Part shown: positions 1 through 8,209 of the stretch, piece by piece
How the letters are laid out: the number at the start of each line of letters is the position of its first letter
Numbering within the stretch: the first letter of the stretch is position 1
Notes under the pieces: generated by a model
Told to the model about the DNA's origin: nothing
Seen by the model: only the letters and a program-made list of their open reading frames with translations
The model's database searches: none
Made by a program: the position numbers and the translations under genes
Source of the DNA: Corynebacterium breve
GTDB taxonomy: Bacteria; Actinomycetota; Actinomycetes; Mycobacteriales; Mycobacteriaceae
Reading direction: 5' to 3'
Assembly: GCF_030252165.1 (NCBI RefSeq)
Contig: NZ_CP126969.1
Coordinates: forward strand, 1-64,000
DNA length: 64,000 bases

Positions 1-444
1 CGTCAGATGCGTGATGGCATTGTCCAACTCTTCGACTACTGCCGCGACGAGGGCATTTCCATCATCGTCGTGACCAACACCGTAAGCGGCCAGGCCGTGC
101 GTCACTACCTGCGGACTTACGGACTGTGGGACTACATCACCGCTGTGGTTGCCTCGGACGAAATTGGGGTGCGGAAACCACATCCAGGCATCGTCGAAGC
201 AGCGCTGGCAGTCTCCGGCAGCGACCCAGGCCACACCTGGTTTTTGGGTGATAAGCCGGAGAACGACGCGGCAGGTGCGAGGGCGTGTGGCATTGCCCAT
301 CGCGTGCTGGTGAAACTGGACCCGCCAACCGAAGAACAGTCCGCAGCTGTGGACGCCGCTCTGTCCGCAGGGCTGGCCACTGAAGTCATTGATTCCCCCG
401 CCGAACTGATCACTCTCATCCGTAACAACAGGAGTACTGAATAA
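1..444 (+). CDS. HAD-family hydrolase, 5' end outside window
   Basis: C-terminal part of a HAD-superfamily phosphatase. Visible motifs are the Thr of motif II (VVTNT), the Lys of motif III (VRKPHP) and the acidic motif IV (FLGDKPENDAAGA). The N-terminal DxD nucleophile motif is absent, and the frame stays open to the first base, so the gene is cut by the window edge and the Met at position 7 is internal. The stop overlaps the next ATG by one base (TAATG), so it is translationally coupled to the ECF transporter genes. The substrate cannot be told; dephosphorylation of the imported compound or a derivative is only an inference. Confidence 0.85.
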   Translation, partial: RQMRDGIVQLFDYCRDEGISIIVVTNTVSGQAVRHYLRTYGLWDYITAVVASDEIGVRKPHPGIVEAALAVSGSDPGHTWFLGDKPENDAAGARACGIAHRVLVKLDPPTEEQSAAVDAALSAGLATEVIDSPAELITLIRNNRSTE

Positions 445-1364
445 TGTCTACTGATTATCAGCGCGCCGGTCGCCTGCGCGTAAACGACAATGCCCCACTC
501 GGTGCATACGAACTGACCACCCCGCAAAAGCTCATGATCTTTGTTTTGTCCATGGCGCTATTCGGCCTGGCCAACATCATTCTTGAGATCATTCCCGACA
601 TCTCGATCGGTCCATTTGACTTCTCGGTGTCCTACCTCGTGTTCGTGCCGCTGACCATGGCTGCGCTGTTTAGCCCATTTTGGGTTGCGCTCGGCGCGCC
701 GCTGGGCGAGATCATCTTCACCGACCTGCTCATGGGTGATTTCTCCGGGCTCGCCGAGGTTGAGGGCTACCTGCAGATGTTCCTCGCGATCTACATCGCT
801 GGCTCCTACATTCGCAACCCGAAAAGCCGCCCGCAGGTAGCTATCGGCGCGTTGCTCGTCGTCATCATCGACAAGTTCCTCTCCGCTGTTGTCGACTTGG
901 CCAAGGTCTGGATCGGCGTGGAAGACGCTGAGTTCGTAGACGGTCTCCCAGAATCCATGTTGCTTCTCGAAGGCATCGGTTTCGGCATCGACATCCTCAT
1001 GTCCGGCATCCTCTTCGGAGTCCTTCCTGCGATCTGGTTGGTCCCAGCACTCCATGGCAAGATCGAGCCACTGATGGGAATGCGCCCACGCGTTCCGGGC
1101 GAGCCGATTCCGGGACAAGCACCACTATCGGGCACCTTCATCATCGCGGTGATCGTCTTGTCGATCGCTTCCTTCTTCTTCGCATTCCTCGAGGCGTGGG
1201 ACCTCAACGCCGGCACCTTCGAACTAGAGTTCCTTGAGCAGTACGGCATGTCCTTCCTCTGGGTGTCCGTAATCGCACTCGTGGTTACCTTGGTCATCGC
1301 GATCGTGCTGTTCCGCGTGGCCCAGAAGCGCGACGTGCGTAACACCAAGGAAAGCGTGCAGTAA
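444..1364 (+). CDS. ECF transporter substrate-binding (S) component
   Basis: Membrane protein with at least six hydrophobic segments, encoded directly before a double ABC ATPase and an EcfT-like protein. That order identifies it as the S component of an energy-coupling factor vitamin or micronutrient importer with dedicated ATPase and T genes. At 306 residues it is longer than typical S components of about 200; the extra length is a charged N-terminal segment and a C-terminal hydrophobic pair after a Pro-rich linker near residue 220. An AGGAG Shine-Dalgarno at 430-434 supports the start. No substrate-diagnostic motif (thiamine, biotin, riboflavin) was recognised, so the substrate is unknown. 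Confidence 0.75.
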   Translation: MSTDYQRAGRLRVNDNAPLGAYELTTPQKLMIFVLSMALFGLANIILEIIPDISIGPFDFSVSYLVFVPLTMAALFSPFWVALGAPLGEIIFTDLLMGDFSGLAEVEGYLQMFLAIYIAGSYIRNPKSRPQVAIGALLVVIIDKFLSAVVDLAKVWIGVEDAEFVDGLPESMLLLEGIGFGIDILMSGILFGVLPAIWLVPALHGKIEPLMGMRPRVPGEPIPGQAPLSGTFIIAVIVLSIASFFFAFLEAWDLNAGTFELEFLEQYGMSFLWVSVIALVVTLVIAIVLFRVAQKRDVRNTKESVQ

Positions 1365-1368
1365 ATCT

Positions 1369-3051
1369 ATGGAACCTATCATCGCCCTGCACGACGTCTC
1401 CTTCCGTTACCCCGGTGCCGACGACGACACCCTGCGCAACGTCAACCTGGAGATCGCGCAGGGCGATGTATGTTCAGTTGTCGGCGGAAACGGCTCCGCG
1501 AAGACGACGTTGTGCAAGACCTTCAATGGGCTGATCCCGCACTACTGGCAAGGCGAATTTGCCGGGGAAGCCATTGTCGCAGGAATCGACACCTTTGAAT
1601 CCTCAGTAGCCGAGCTGTCCAGCCACGTTGGCTACGTCTACCAGGACTTTCAAAACCAGTTGGTGCGCCCCACAGTTCGCGATGAGATCTCTTTCGGACC
1701 CATCAACTTTGGCCACGCGGATCACCGCGAACGCACCCAGGAAGCTCTAGAGATGCTGCGCATTACCGAGCTCTCTGACAAATTCGTTTGGCAGCTTTCC
1801 GGCGGACAGGCCCACCTCACGGCGCTCGCTTCCGTCTTGGCCTTGCGCCCCGAGATCATTGTCGTGGATGAGCCGGTCGCCGAACTCGATCCCGCCCGCG
1901 CCACGGAAATCTACGAACGCCTCGAACGGCTCAACCAAGAGTTCGGGCTCACCGTGATCACTATCGAGCACCATGCCGAGTTCATCGCCCGATATGCGAA
2001 ATCCGTGGTTCTCATGTCCGATGGCGCCCCGGTATGGCATCTGCCGGTCCAGGAGGCCGTCAACCGATCTGGGGAACTCGAGGATCACGGAATCCCCGCC
2101 CCACAGATCGTTCGAGCTGCGCAGTCTTTGGGAATTGCGCACGCGCCACGCACCGTGGAGACCGCGGCCGAGGAATTGCGTGGGAGGATCGTCGTTAAGC
2201 CAAAACCCATGCTTATCGACAACCCGCCCACCCCTGAACCCCCCGTCGCCGAGGCGCGAGAAGTGGTCTTTGACTACAACACAGTAGGCGGGAAGCGTCA
2301 GTTGGTTTTGGACAACTTGAACGTGACCATCCGCCGAGGCGAGCGCGTCGCATTGGTCGGCGGCAATGGTTCGGGTAAAACCACTTTGTTGAAGCTGCTT
2401 GCGGGGATTAAGGTGCCCCGGACCGGAAACGTCCTGGTTGACGGTGTGAATACGAGGCAGAAGTCGGCGGCGCACCTGTCCGATCATGTCGCCTATCTGT
2501 GGCAACACCCGCAGCAAATGTTTGTGAAGGACTCCATTTACAACGACATCGCGCTGTTTCCCGAAGAGCGCGAAATCACGGGGTGGCAGCAGCTTGTCGC
2601 AGAAACCCTCGACCAAGTTCGCCTATCCGAGTTCGCAGATCAAGACGGCCGCGCTCTTTCTGGTGGACAGCAACGACGCGCAACTTTAGGCATCGGCCTT
2701 GCCATGCGTCCTACGCTTTTGCTTGCCGACGAACCCACCGCCTCCCTCGATGTCACGTCGCGTGATGCGGTGACCGCGATGCTGAATGAACTCGCCGCAG
2801 ACGGGACGATGACCTCGGTAGTTGCCACTCACGACATGAACTTAGTCGCGGAGTGGGCGAGTCGTGTGCTTGTCATGTCAAGTGGCAAGATCGCAGCGGA
2901 CGTGACGCCGAGGGAGCTCTTCTCGCAGCCGGAACTACTCGCAGGCGCCAATCTCGTGCCACCTCAGATCACATCGCTTGGCATCGCGCTGGGATTGGAC
3001 CCGCTGCCATTATCAGTTGCCGAGTTTGTGGAGATGACAAATGGCTCGTAA
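1369..3051 (+). CDS. ECF transporter ATPase with two fused ABC domains
   Basis: Energises the ECF importer by ATP hydrolysis. Two ABC domains lie in tandem. The C-terminal one is canonical: Walker A GGNGSGKTT, signature ALSGGQQ, Walker B LLLADEP and an H-loop ATHD. In the N-terminal one Walker A reads GGNGSAKTT, with Ala (GCG, codon 1498-1500) where Gly precedes the Lys, and the signature LSGGQ is followed by an unusual AHLTAL. Its Walker B glutamate (VVDEP) and H-loop His remain. Such asymmetry resembles ABC proteins with one weakened site. The gene starts 4 bp after the S gene and overlaps the T gene by 11 bp, so the three form one operon. Confidence 0.9.
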   Translation: MEPIIALHDVSFRYPGADDDTLRNVNLEIAQGDVCSVVGGNGSAKTTLCKTFNGLIPHYWQGEFAGEAIVAGIDTFESSVAELSSHVGYVYQDFQNQLVRPTVRDEISFGPINFGHADHRERTQEALEMLRITELSDKFVWQLSGGQAHLTALASVLALRPEIIVVDEPVAELDPARATEIYERLERLNQEFGLTVITIEHHAEFIARYAKSVVLMSDGAPVWHLPVQEAVNRSGELEDHGIPAPQIVRAAQSLGIAHAPRTVETAAEELRGRIVVKPKPMLIDNPPTPEPPVAEAREVVFDYNTVGGKRQLVLDNLNVTIRRGERVALVGGNGSGKTTLLKLLAGIKVPRTGNVLVDGVNTRQKSAAHLSDHVAYLWQHPQQMFVKDSIYNDIALFPEEREITGWQQLVAETLDQVRLSEFADQDGRALSGGQQRRATLGIGLAMRPTLLLADEPTASLDVTSRDAVTAMLNELAADGTMTSVVATHDMNLVAEWASRVLVMSSGKIAADVTPRELFSQPELLAGANLVPPQITSLGIALGLDPLPLSVAEFVEMTNGS

Positions 3052-3880
3052 ACACAGAGACGTTCTGTCCGTCGAGTGGATCAAGCTCGAACTCATCCGT
3101 GCAGCGTACGCCACACGAGGTGGCCTATTTTCGATCATGGATCCGCGCATGGTTCTCCTGTGGTACCTGATTATGGCCTTTGTACCGTGGTTTACCCACA
3201 ACATCACGGTGCTTGCCATCCTGTTCCTGATGGGGGCGCTTTCTGTTTTCATCGCGCGCGTTGGACCCCTCATCCTTGGCTTGTTTGTCTTCGGCATGGT
3301 GATGGAGGCCGGCTACATCCTATTCGCCGCATGGTTTTTCGGCGGAGACATGAACACGGTGTGGGCCATGGTGGCGCTGTCGCTGAAGCTCGGTGCGGTG
3401 TCGATGGTGTCGATGGCGGCCTTTGTGTCTCTGGATCCTGAAAAGCTTTCCGACGCGTTGCTGTCCCTCCGTGCGCCTGAGCTGCTAGCATTCGCGGTTT
3501 CGTATGGCTACCGCATGCTGCCGATCCTGGTTGAAGAATTCAACACCGTCTTCGACAACTACCGATTGCGGTCTGCTCCGCCGAAAAAGCACGGCTTCCT
3601 AGGCTGGCGCACTGTGTACCACTGGGGGAAGATGGCGGTTCTGAGCTTTTATCCCATCTTCCTCAACACTGCGATGAGCGTGCGCACTACTGTCGAGGCG
3701 CTGGAAACACGCGGTTTTACATATGCCACTGTTGATCGTCGTGGACGCGACATCCGTTTGAGTTACCTGAAGATAACTCCCTTGGACATTGCGGTGATCG
3801 TCGGCACCGTGCTCTTGGTTATCGTGGCGTTTTGGATCGGGGCAGAGTATCCGCTGTTCCGTGAAGACCTCATTGGATAA
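3041..3880 (+). CDS. ECF transporter transmembrane (T) component
   Basis: EcfT-type scaffold protein that couples the ATPase to the S component. It has about five hydrophobic segments. The long cytoplasmic region carries two Arg-containing coupling motifs, LRSAP near residue 178 and LETRGF near residue 227; in known EcfT proteins these X-R-X motifs dock into the ATPases. Length 279 is normal. The start overlaps the ATPase gene by 11 bp. The 3' end overlaps the convergent lipoprotein gene by 11 bp, so no separate terminator is present between them. Confidence 0.85.
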   Translation: MARKHRDVLSVEWIKLELIRAAYATRGGLFSIMDPRMVLLWYLIMAFVPWFTHNITVLAILFLMGALSVFIARVGPLILGLFVFGMVMEAGYILFAAWFFGGDMNTVWAMVALSLKLGAVSMVSMAAFVSLDPEKLSDALLSLRAPELLAFAVSYGYRMLPILVEEFNTVFDNYRLRSAPPKKHGFLGWRTVYHWGKMAVLSFYPIFLNTAMSVRTTVEALETRGFTYATVDRRGRDIRLSYLKITPLDIAVIVGTVLLVIVAFWIGAEYPLFREDLIG

Positions 3881-4685
3881 GGAACTCGGTGATTGCGGTC
3901 AGGGCTTCTTGCCCGTCCGCATAGGAGCCACTTTCCGAACGTGCCGCGATGGCTACGCCATAAGTCTCGCCATCGTGGTTGAAGAAACCAAATTGGCGAG
4001 TATGCCATGATCCGTCTTCGTCATCGGACCAGCCGCCCTTGAACGCTGCATCGTCAAGGGTGCCCAGGCCGTAGGACTGCTCCTCGTCGATGTTGTGCAT
4101 GGCTTCGATGACCGGATTGCCTTCGTCAAGCGAAGAAATGTAGTGGCCGAACTGAGCCTGCGATGGAATGGACCAGCGGGTGAGTCCGAAAGCAGGTTCC
4201 ATGTGCAAGCTGGTGCCACCACGCGAAATCATTTCTTCGGTGCGGGCGTCGGCTGTCTCTGGGTCGCCGAGACACGTCCAGAGGTAGTACGCGGCATCGT
4301 TGTCGGACCATTCGATGGATGCAGTGATGAGTTCGTCGCGATAGGCGTCGTCGTAGCTGCATTCTTCAACGGCTGCCAGAGCGATGGGAACTTTGATGGT
4401 AGACCACGCGGGGAACTGCCCAATGTGTCCGACTGCGCGCATCTCATCGCCGTCGGTAATAGCGACGGACATTGTGGTGTCCGTCTCTTCCTCAATCTTG
4501 CCGACCTTCTCTTCCAAGTCGGACTTTGAGATCAGGTCAGTAGACATTTTCGAGATTGTTTCAGTAACTGCCGGCGCCTCTGGTGTGGTCGTCGGGTAGG
4601 TGGTGTGTGGATCGCTGGTAGAACAAGATGTCACGAAACTTGCCGCCACCATAACGGCAAGGATCTGCGGAGCTATACGGTGCAC
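3870..4685 (-). CDS. Lipoprotein with beta-lactamase/PBP-like serine hydrolase domain
   Basis: An N-terminal signal ends in a lipobox, FVTSC, with lipidation at Cys21. A Thr/Pro/Ser-rich linker follows. The catalytic domain has the three motifs of penicillin-interacting serine hydrolases in order: S95-T-I-K98 (SxxK), S127-D-N129 (SxN) and K216-G-G (KTG-like). This fits a class A beta-lactamase-like fold anchored outside the membrane. It could be a beta-lactamase, a D,D-peptidase or a non-enzymatic relative; the Glu166-type residue of class A enzymes could not be placed with certainty. A diverged, non-lipidated relative lies at 29943-30734. Confidence 0.8.
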   Translation of the reverse strand: MHRIAPQILAVMVAASFVTSCSTSDPHTTYPTTTPEAPAVTETISKMSTDLISKSDLEEKVGKIEEETDTTMSVAITDGDEMRAVGHIGQFPAWSTIKVPIALAAVEECSYDDAYRDELITASIEWSDNDAAYYLWTCLGDPETADARTEEMISRGGTSLHMEPAFGLTRWSIPSQAQFGHYISSLDEGNPVIEAMHNIDEEQSYGLGTLDDAAFKGGWSDDEDGSWHTRQFGFFNHDGETYGVAIAARSESGSYADGQEALTAITEFLIQ

Positions 4686-4718
4686 GAATGGATTATGGCA
4701 CTAAATGCCCAACTTTAT

Positions 4719-5732
4719 TTACTTGTCTGCATTCTGGTGGTTTTCGCGACGCCTTTCGTCGAGAAGCTCGTGCCCGTCGCGCCCATAAACCGTCGGGGTG
4801 TCGGGATAATGCTCCGGTTGGGTCAGTGCCGAGGTTGTACCGTGCGAGAGTACGTGTTCCTTCGGGCTGAGCTGCCGAATAGCAACTTCCTTGATGCGAT
4901 CGGGGTGCTCGAAGATGACATCGCCGTAGATCATGGGGTCGTGCTGGCCGTCGTCGCCAACGAGGATCCAATCGATCTCCGGGAATTCGATGATCAGGTT
5001 ACGCAGCTGCACTTTCTTGTGTTCCTTGCCTGAGCGGAACAGCCCGGTCGGTGTTGGCCCCCAGTCGGTGAGGAGCAGCGGACCACAAGGTAAATCGTGC
5101 TTTTCGATGAAGCTGACCAGAGTCTCGTAGGTGTTCCACGCACCAGTGGAGAGGTAGAACACTGGGGCCTCCGGGTCGTCGGCAAGCACGTGCTCATAGA
5201 ACTTTCCCATGCCAGGAACAGGTTGCCGGGTGCTTGTCTTCTTCACCCATGAATTCCATGCGGCGAGGACCGCGCGGGGCAGCATTGTGACCATGATGGT
5301 GTCGTCGACATCGGAGATCAGACCGAGTTTGGCAGTGTCCGAGATAATTTGCACCGGTGCCTTGGCCGTATTGCCACCTTCGACCGAGATTTCGGCATCA
5401 TGCCATCCTGGTTCAAGGCCATGATCGGCGATAAGAACTTCGATGTAGCCGTTATAATTCGTGCGCGACTTCACTTCGCGCGACCCCAGCTTCACCGTAA
5501 CTTCAATGTCGGGAACCTGGGTGGTGAAGAACTGGCGGTAACCGCGCATGACCTCGAGGTTCGGGTCATCTTCGTTGCCCATCATGACGCGCCCCAAGAC
5601 TCGGGCACGCTTCGCTGACCCGTAGCCTGTGTAGCCCACGGCCTCGGGGTACCAGCCGCGTTTGGCTTTGCGACGAATACCTGCCTGGTTGATCTGGTTT
5701 TCTGCGTTTCGAACTATGTCAGCTAAACCCAT
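4719..5732 (-). CDS. App1-family (DUF2183) phosphatase domain protein
   Basis: Contains the DxDxT-type catalytic motif LISDVDDTIM, followed by FYLSTGAWNTY, LLLTDWGPTPTGLF and ILVGDDGQHDP, the pattern of the App1/DUF2183 family whose yeast member is a phosphatidate phosphatase. No signal peptide or membrane segment is seen, so it is probably cytoplasmic. A -10-like TACGGT lies 7 nt before the ATG, suggesting a leaderless transcript. The lipase gene ends 15 bp upstream on the same strand, so the two may be partly co-transcribed. The natural substrate in actinobacteria is not known to me. Confidence 0.85.
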   Translation of the reverse strand: MGLADIVRNAENQINQAGIRRKAKRGWYPEAVGYTGYGSAKRARVLGRVMMGNEDDPNLEVMRGYRQFFTTQVPDIEVTVKLGSREVKSRTNYNGYIEVLIADHGLEPGWHDAEISVEGGNTAKAPVQIISDTAKLGLISDVDDTIMVTMLPRAVLAAWNSWVKKTSTRQPVPGMGKFYEHVLADDPEAPVFYLSTGAWNTYETLVSFIEKHDLPCGPLLLTDWGPTPTGLFRSGKEHKKVQLRNLIIEFPEIDWILVGDDGQHDPMIYGDVIFEHPDRIKEVAIRQLSPKEHVLSHGTTSALTQPEHYPDTPTVYGRDGHELLDERRRENHQNADK

Positions 5733-5747
5733 AAGGACTACCGTACT

Positions 5748-6665
5748 TTAATCGCAGACACCACGAAGTGCTGCTCGGACAAGTCGAATCACTCGCTTGT
5801 CCCGAGGCATTTCTTCGTGTAAAACTGTTGTGCCCGGATCGAGGTCTTGTACCCACATGTTGTTCACCTGGCCTTCTACGTTGGAATTGAGAAAGCACGT
5901 TTCAGGTGGCTGGACGATGGAATCTGAATGAGTGGCAATGCAGGTGTAGGTGACATTCTCGTCCACGTCGCCTTCTTCGTTTGTCATGCGGAGGAGATCG
6001 GACCCCGCGATTTGTTGAAACGCTGCAGGCCCGAGAAAGGCGCTGACCAAGGCGGTCATCGCCTTCTCTGCGACTTTCGTGGTGACCAGTGGGCTAGCAA
6101 TTCCGCCCAACGTGGTGCCGTGGTTGGGGGAGCTGAGGCAGACGAGGTGTTTCGTCTTCGTTGCGCCGCCGAGTTTTCGCATCCAATAACGTGCGAGCAA
6201 CCCGCCCTGGGAATGCCCGATGAGGATCGCCTTGTCGGCTCCGGTGTGTGCGAGCACACCCGAAATGAAGGCATCGACCTGGGTTGCGGAATCCTCCATG
6301 AGACCAGTGCCGTGGTTACCGAAATTGAGGGCGTACACACCCCAGCCGTCTTCTCGGAGATTGGATGCCAATGCGTGCCAATAGTCCCGCGATGATGCGG
6401 TGCCGTGAATCAGCACCACAGGCCACGGCTTATCTGCAGGGCGGTAGTCATCTTCGAAGTAGCTCTTTTGCCGCACTTTCGGGACGAGGGGGATGCCCTT
6501 CGAGCTGGCTTCGGCAAGCGGTGTCTCGCCGATCTCTTGAGCTACCGAAAGTGGTAGGCGGTTAACCACGACGTTCTCCGCGTGGCGGACAAGTTCCTCG
6601 GGTAAATCCTCGGGATTAATAGTCCAGAATTTCGCTATTTGGTCTCGAAAAGTTGAAGCATCCAT
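5748..6665 (-). CDS. Alpha/beta hydrolase, lipase/esterase
   Basis: Alpha/beta-hydrolase with an oxyanion-hole motif VVLIHGTASS, a nucleophile elbow GHSQGG and a following SSPNHGTTLGG typical of the bacterial lipase (EstA/LipA-like) group. No signal peptide is visible, so it may act in the cytoplasm or leave by an unrecognised route. A GTG at 6671 precedes the ATG at 6665 in frame; the G5 Shine-Dalgarno run at 6671-6675 is correctly spaced for the ATG, so 6665 is preferred. The start region is divergent from the HNH gene. The lipid or ester substrate is unknown. Confidence 0.8.
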   Translation of the reverse strand: MDASTFRDQIAKFWTINPEDLPEELVRHAENVVVNRLPLSVAQEIGETPLAEASSKGIPLVPKVRQKSYFEDDYRPADKPWPVVLIHGTASSRDYWHALASNLREDGWGVYALNFGNHGTGLMEDSATQVDAFISGVLAHTGADKAILIGHSQGGLLARYWMRKLGGATKTKHLVCLSSPNHGTTLGGIASPLVTTKVAEKAMTALVSAFLGPAAFQQIAGSDLLRMTNEEGDVDENVTYTCIATHSDSIVQPPETCFLNSNVEGQVNNMWVQDLDPGTTVLHEEMPRDKRVIRLVRAALRGVCD

Positions 6666-6747
6666 AGTCACCCCCAGCGTAATTGTGTTTGATTGTACAG
6701 TAGCATAATACAGGCAAAAAGGTTAGAACACTAGTTTGAAATATGTT

Positions 6748-6776
6748 TTGACATATTATGGTGGAGCGTCTAGTAT
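6748..6776 (+). promoter_or_regulatory. Strong sigma-A-type promoter for the DUF222/HNH gene
   Basis: Consensus TTGACA (6748-6753), a 17-bp spacer and TAGTAT (6771-6776), in an AT-rich intergenic region. The start codon follows at 6810 with a G-rich Shine-Dalgarno. It is the best consensus promoter I found in this window. Confidence 0.75.
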
Positions 6777-6809
6777 AGAACGTACGTACTAATCCATCGG
6801 GGGCGGGGA

Positions 6810-8186
6810 ATGAATAGTAAAGGTGTAGTAGCTGACTTTGGCTTCGCACAGGTGAAGCAAGCAATGCGAGATTTGGCAGACGAACTTGAAGGCGGAAAAC
6901 ATGCAGACGAGTTTGACGATTTGTTGTCAGAACTGGGAGCAATGAAAAGCGCACTGGAACATCTCACGTGTGTGGTTCTCATTAGGGGAGAAGATAATGA
7001 ATCTTTTGACTTCGAATTGCGCGATGAGCGCGCTCGAATAGCGCGCGGCCTAAGGCTTCGTGGCAGGGCAATGTCCAATTTGCGCTCCAACGCGGCCAAT
7101 ATCGTCGAACCAACGCGGTATCAGCGAGAGTATCTCGGTACATCGACCCTGCTGCCGAACACAGCGCAGGCTTTTCGTGATCATGAGATCGGCGTCGACG
7201 CGGTGGGGATCATACGCAGTCTCTTGAGCCATGTGCTTGACGACGAAGTCAAGGAGATGTTGGAAGCAGAGCTGGCTGATATGGCACGCAATTGCTCACT
7301 CGACCAGCTCAAGCGGGCGGGAACTGCACTAATTCAGGCGTACGGATTCGGCAATAACAAGAAAGACCGCGACGATCGGCGAAACGTCTATATCACTCAA
7401 CAGGGACCTGACCTGATGTCGCGAATTGGCGGCGAACTCACTCCAGAGCTTGACGCACTGTTGCGTCGATTGTTCATCGATTATGCGGGCCCGGGTGACT
7501 TGCTTGAAGAAGGAGCAGACGACCAACGTACGCCTGGTCAGCGTCAACATGATGCATTGGTGCACGCTTTGAAGTTTGCTCTCAATGAGAAAGGGCCACT
7601 AAAGCCGACGCGCGGTTGCGCCTCCGTAGTGGTGTCGATGACCCTAGATCAGCTGTGCGCGGGAACTGGGGTCGCCATGACCGATGTCGGCACGCTTATC
7701 ACGATCGATGAGCTGATCAGTCTTGGTGCTGCGCAATTCTCCTACTTGGCGCTTCTAGATAACAGTGGAGATTTGCTCCACTTGTGCCGGACCTCTCGCA
7801 GTGCCGATGTCAGTATGTATATCGGGATGGTCGCATCCCAAGGTGGTGACCAAACACCGGGGTCGAACTTGCCTGCAGCGATGTGCGAAATTCATCACAT
7901 TAAGGCTTGGTCGCAAGGCGGTGAAACGACTCCAGACAATTTGATGTTTTTGAATCGCAAAACTCATGCGAATGTGGACGATCTCCAACTTCGCAAAGAC
8001 AAGTACTGGACCATGCGTTTAGGGGACAAAGTGGTCATCCAGGAACCGTGTTCAATTGACCCTGATCGGCCTTTTGTTGCGAACATTGCGCCGTGGTCTT
8101 GGTGGTGTCCTGGGGTGCAGGCACGCTATGCGGAAAAGGGCGGTCCGCACCAGAGTCCGTGGCATTTGGTGTCGGGCGTTGCGTAA
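6810..8186 (+). CDS. DUF222 / HNH endonuclease-like (13E12 repeat family) protein
   Basis: Large helical N-terminal DUF222-type domain followed by a C-terminal HNH core: C359-E-I-H-H at 359-363, then W-SQGG-TTPDN and N-RKTH. Relatives are multicopy in actinobacteria and linked to mobile or repeat loci. The usual zinc-knuckle segment before CE-HH (GC-x-PGC) is here GGDQTPGSN, so both knuckle cysteines are missing; activity may be reduced or zinc-independent. The gene and its leader are more AT-rich than neighbours, which could indicate acquisition. A strong promoter and a G-rich Shine-Dalgarno precede it. Confidence 0.85.
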   Translation: MNSKGVVADFGFAQVKQAMRDLADELEGGKHADEFDDLLSELGAMKSALEHLTCVVLIRGEDNESFDFELRDERARIARGLRLRGRAMSNLRSNAANIVEPTRYQREYLGTSTLLPNTAQAFRDHEIGVDAVGIIRSLLSHVLDDEVKEMLEAELADMARNCSLDQLKRAGTALIQAYGFGNNKKDRDDRRNVYITQQGPDLMSRIGGELTPELDALLRRLFIDYAGPGDLLEEGADDQRTPGQRQHDALVHALKFALNEKGPLKPTRGCASVVVSMTLDQLCAGTGVAMTDVGTLITIDELISLGAAQFSYLALLDNSGDLLHLCRTSRSADVSMYIGMVASQGGDQTPGSNLPAAMCEIHHIKAWSQGGETTPDNLMFLNRKTHANVDDLQLRKDKYWTMRLGDKVVIQEPCSIDPDRPFVANIAPWSWWCPGVQARYAEKGGPHQSPWHLVSGVA

Positions 8187-8209
8187 CTTTCATCGCTAGG
8201 GTTGGGAGC

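Noticed and set aside
558..1348. Antisense open frames over the ECF S-component gene
   Set aside because: They are shadow frames of a GC-rich coding sequence with implausible compositions and no start signals.
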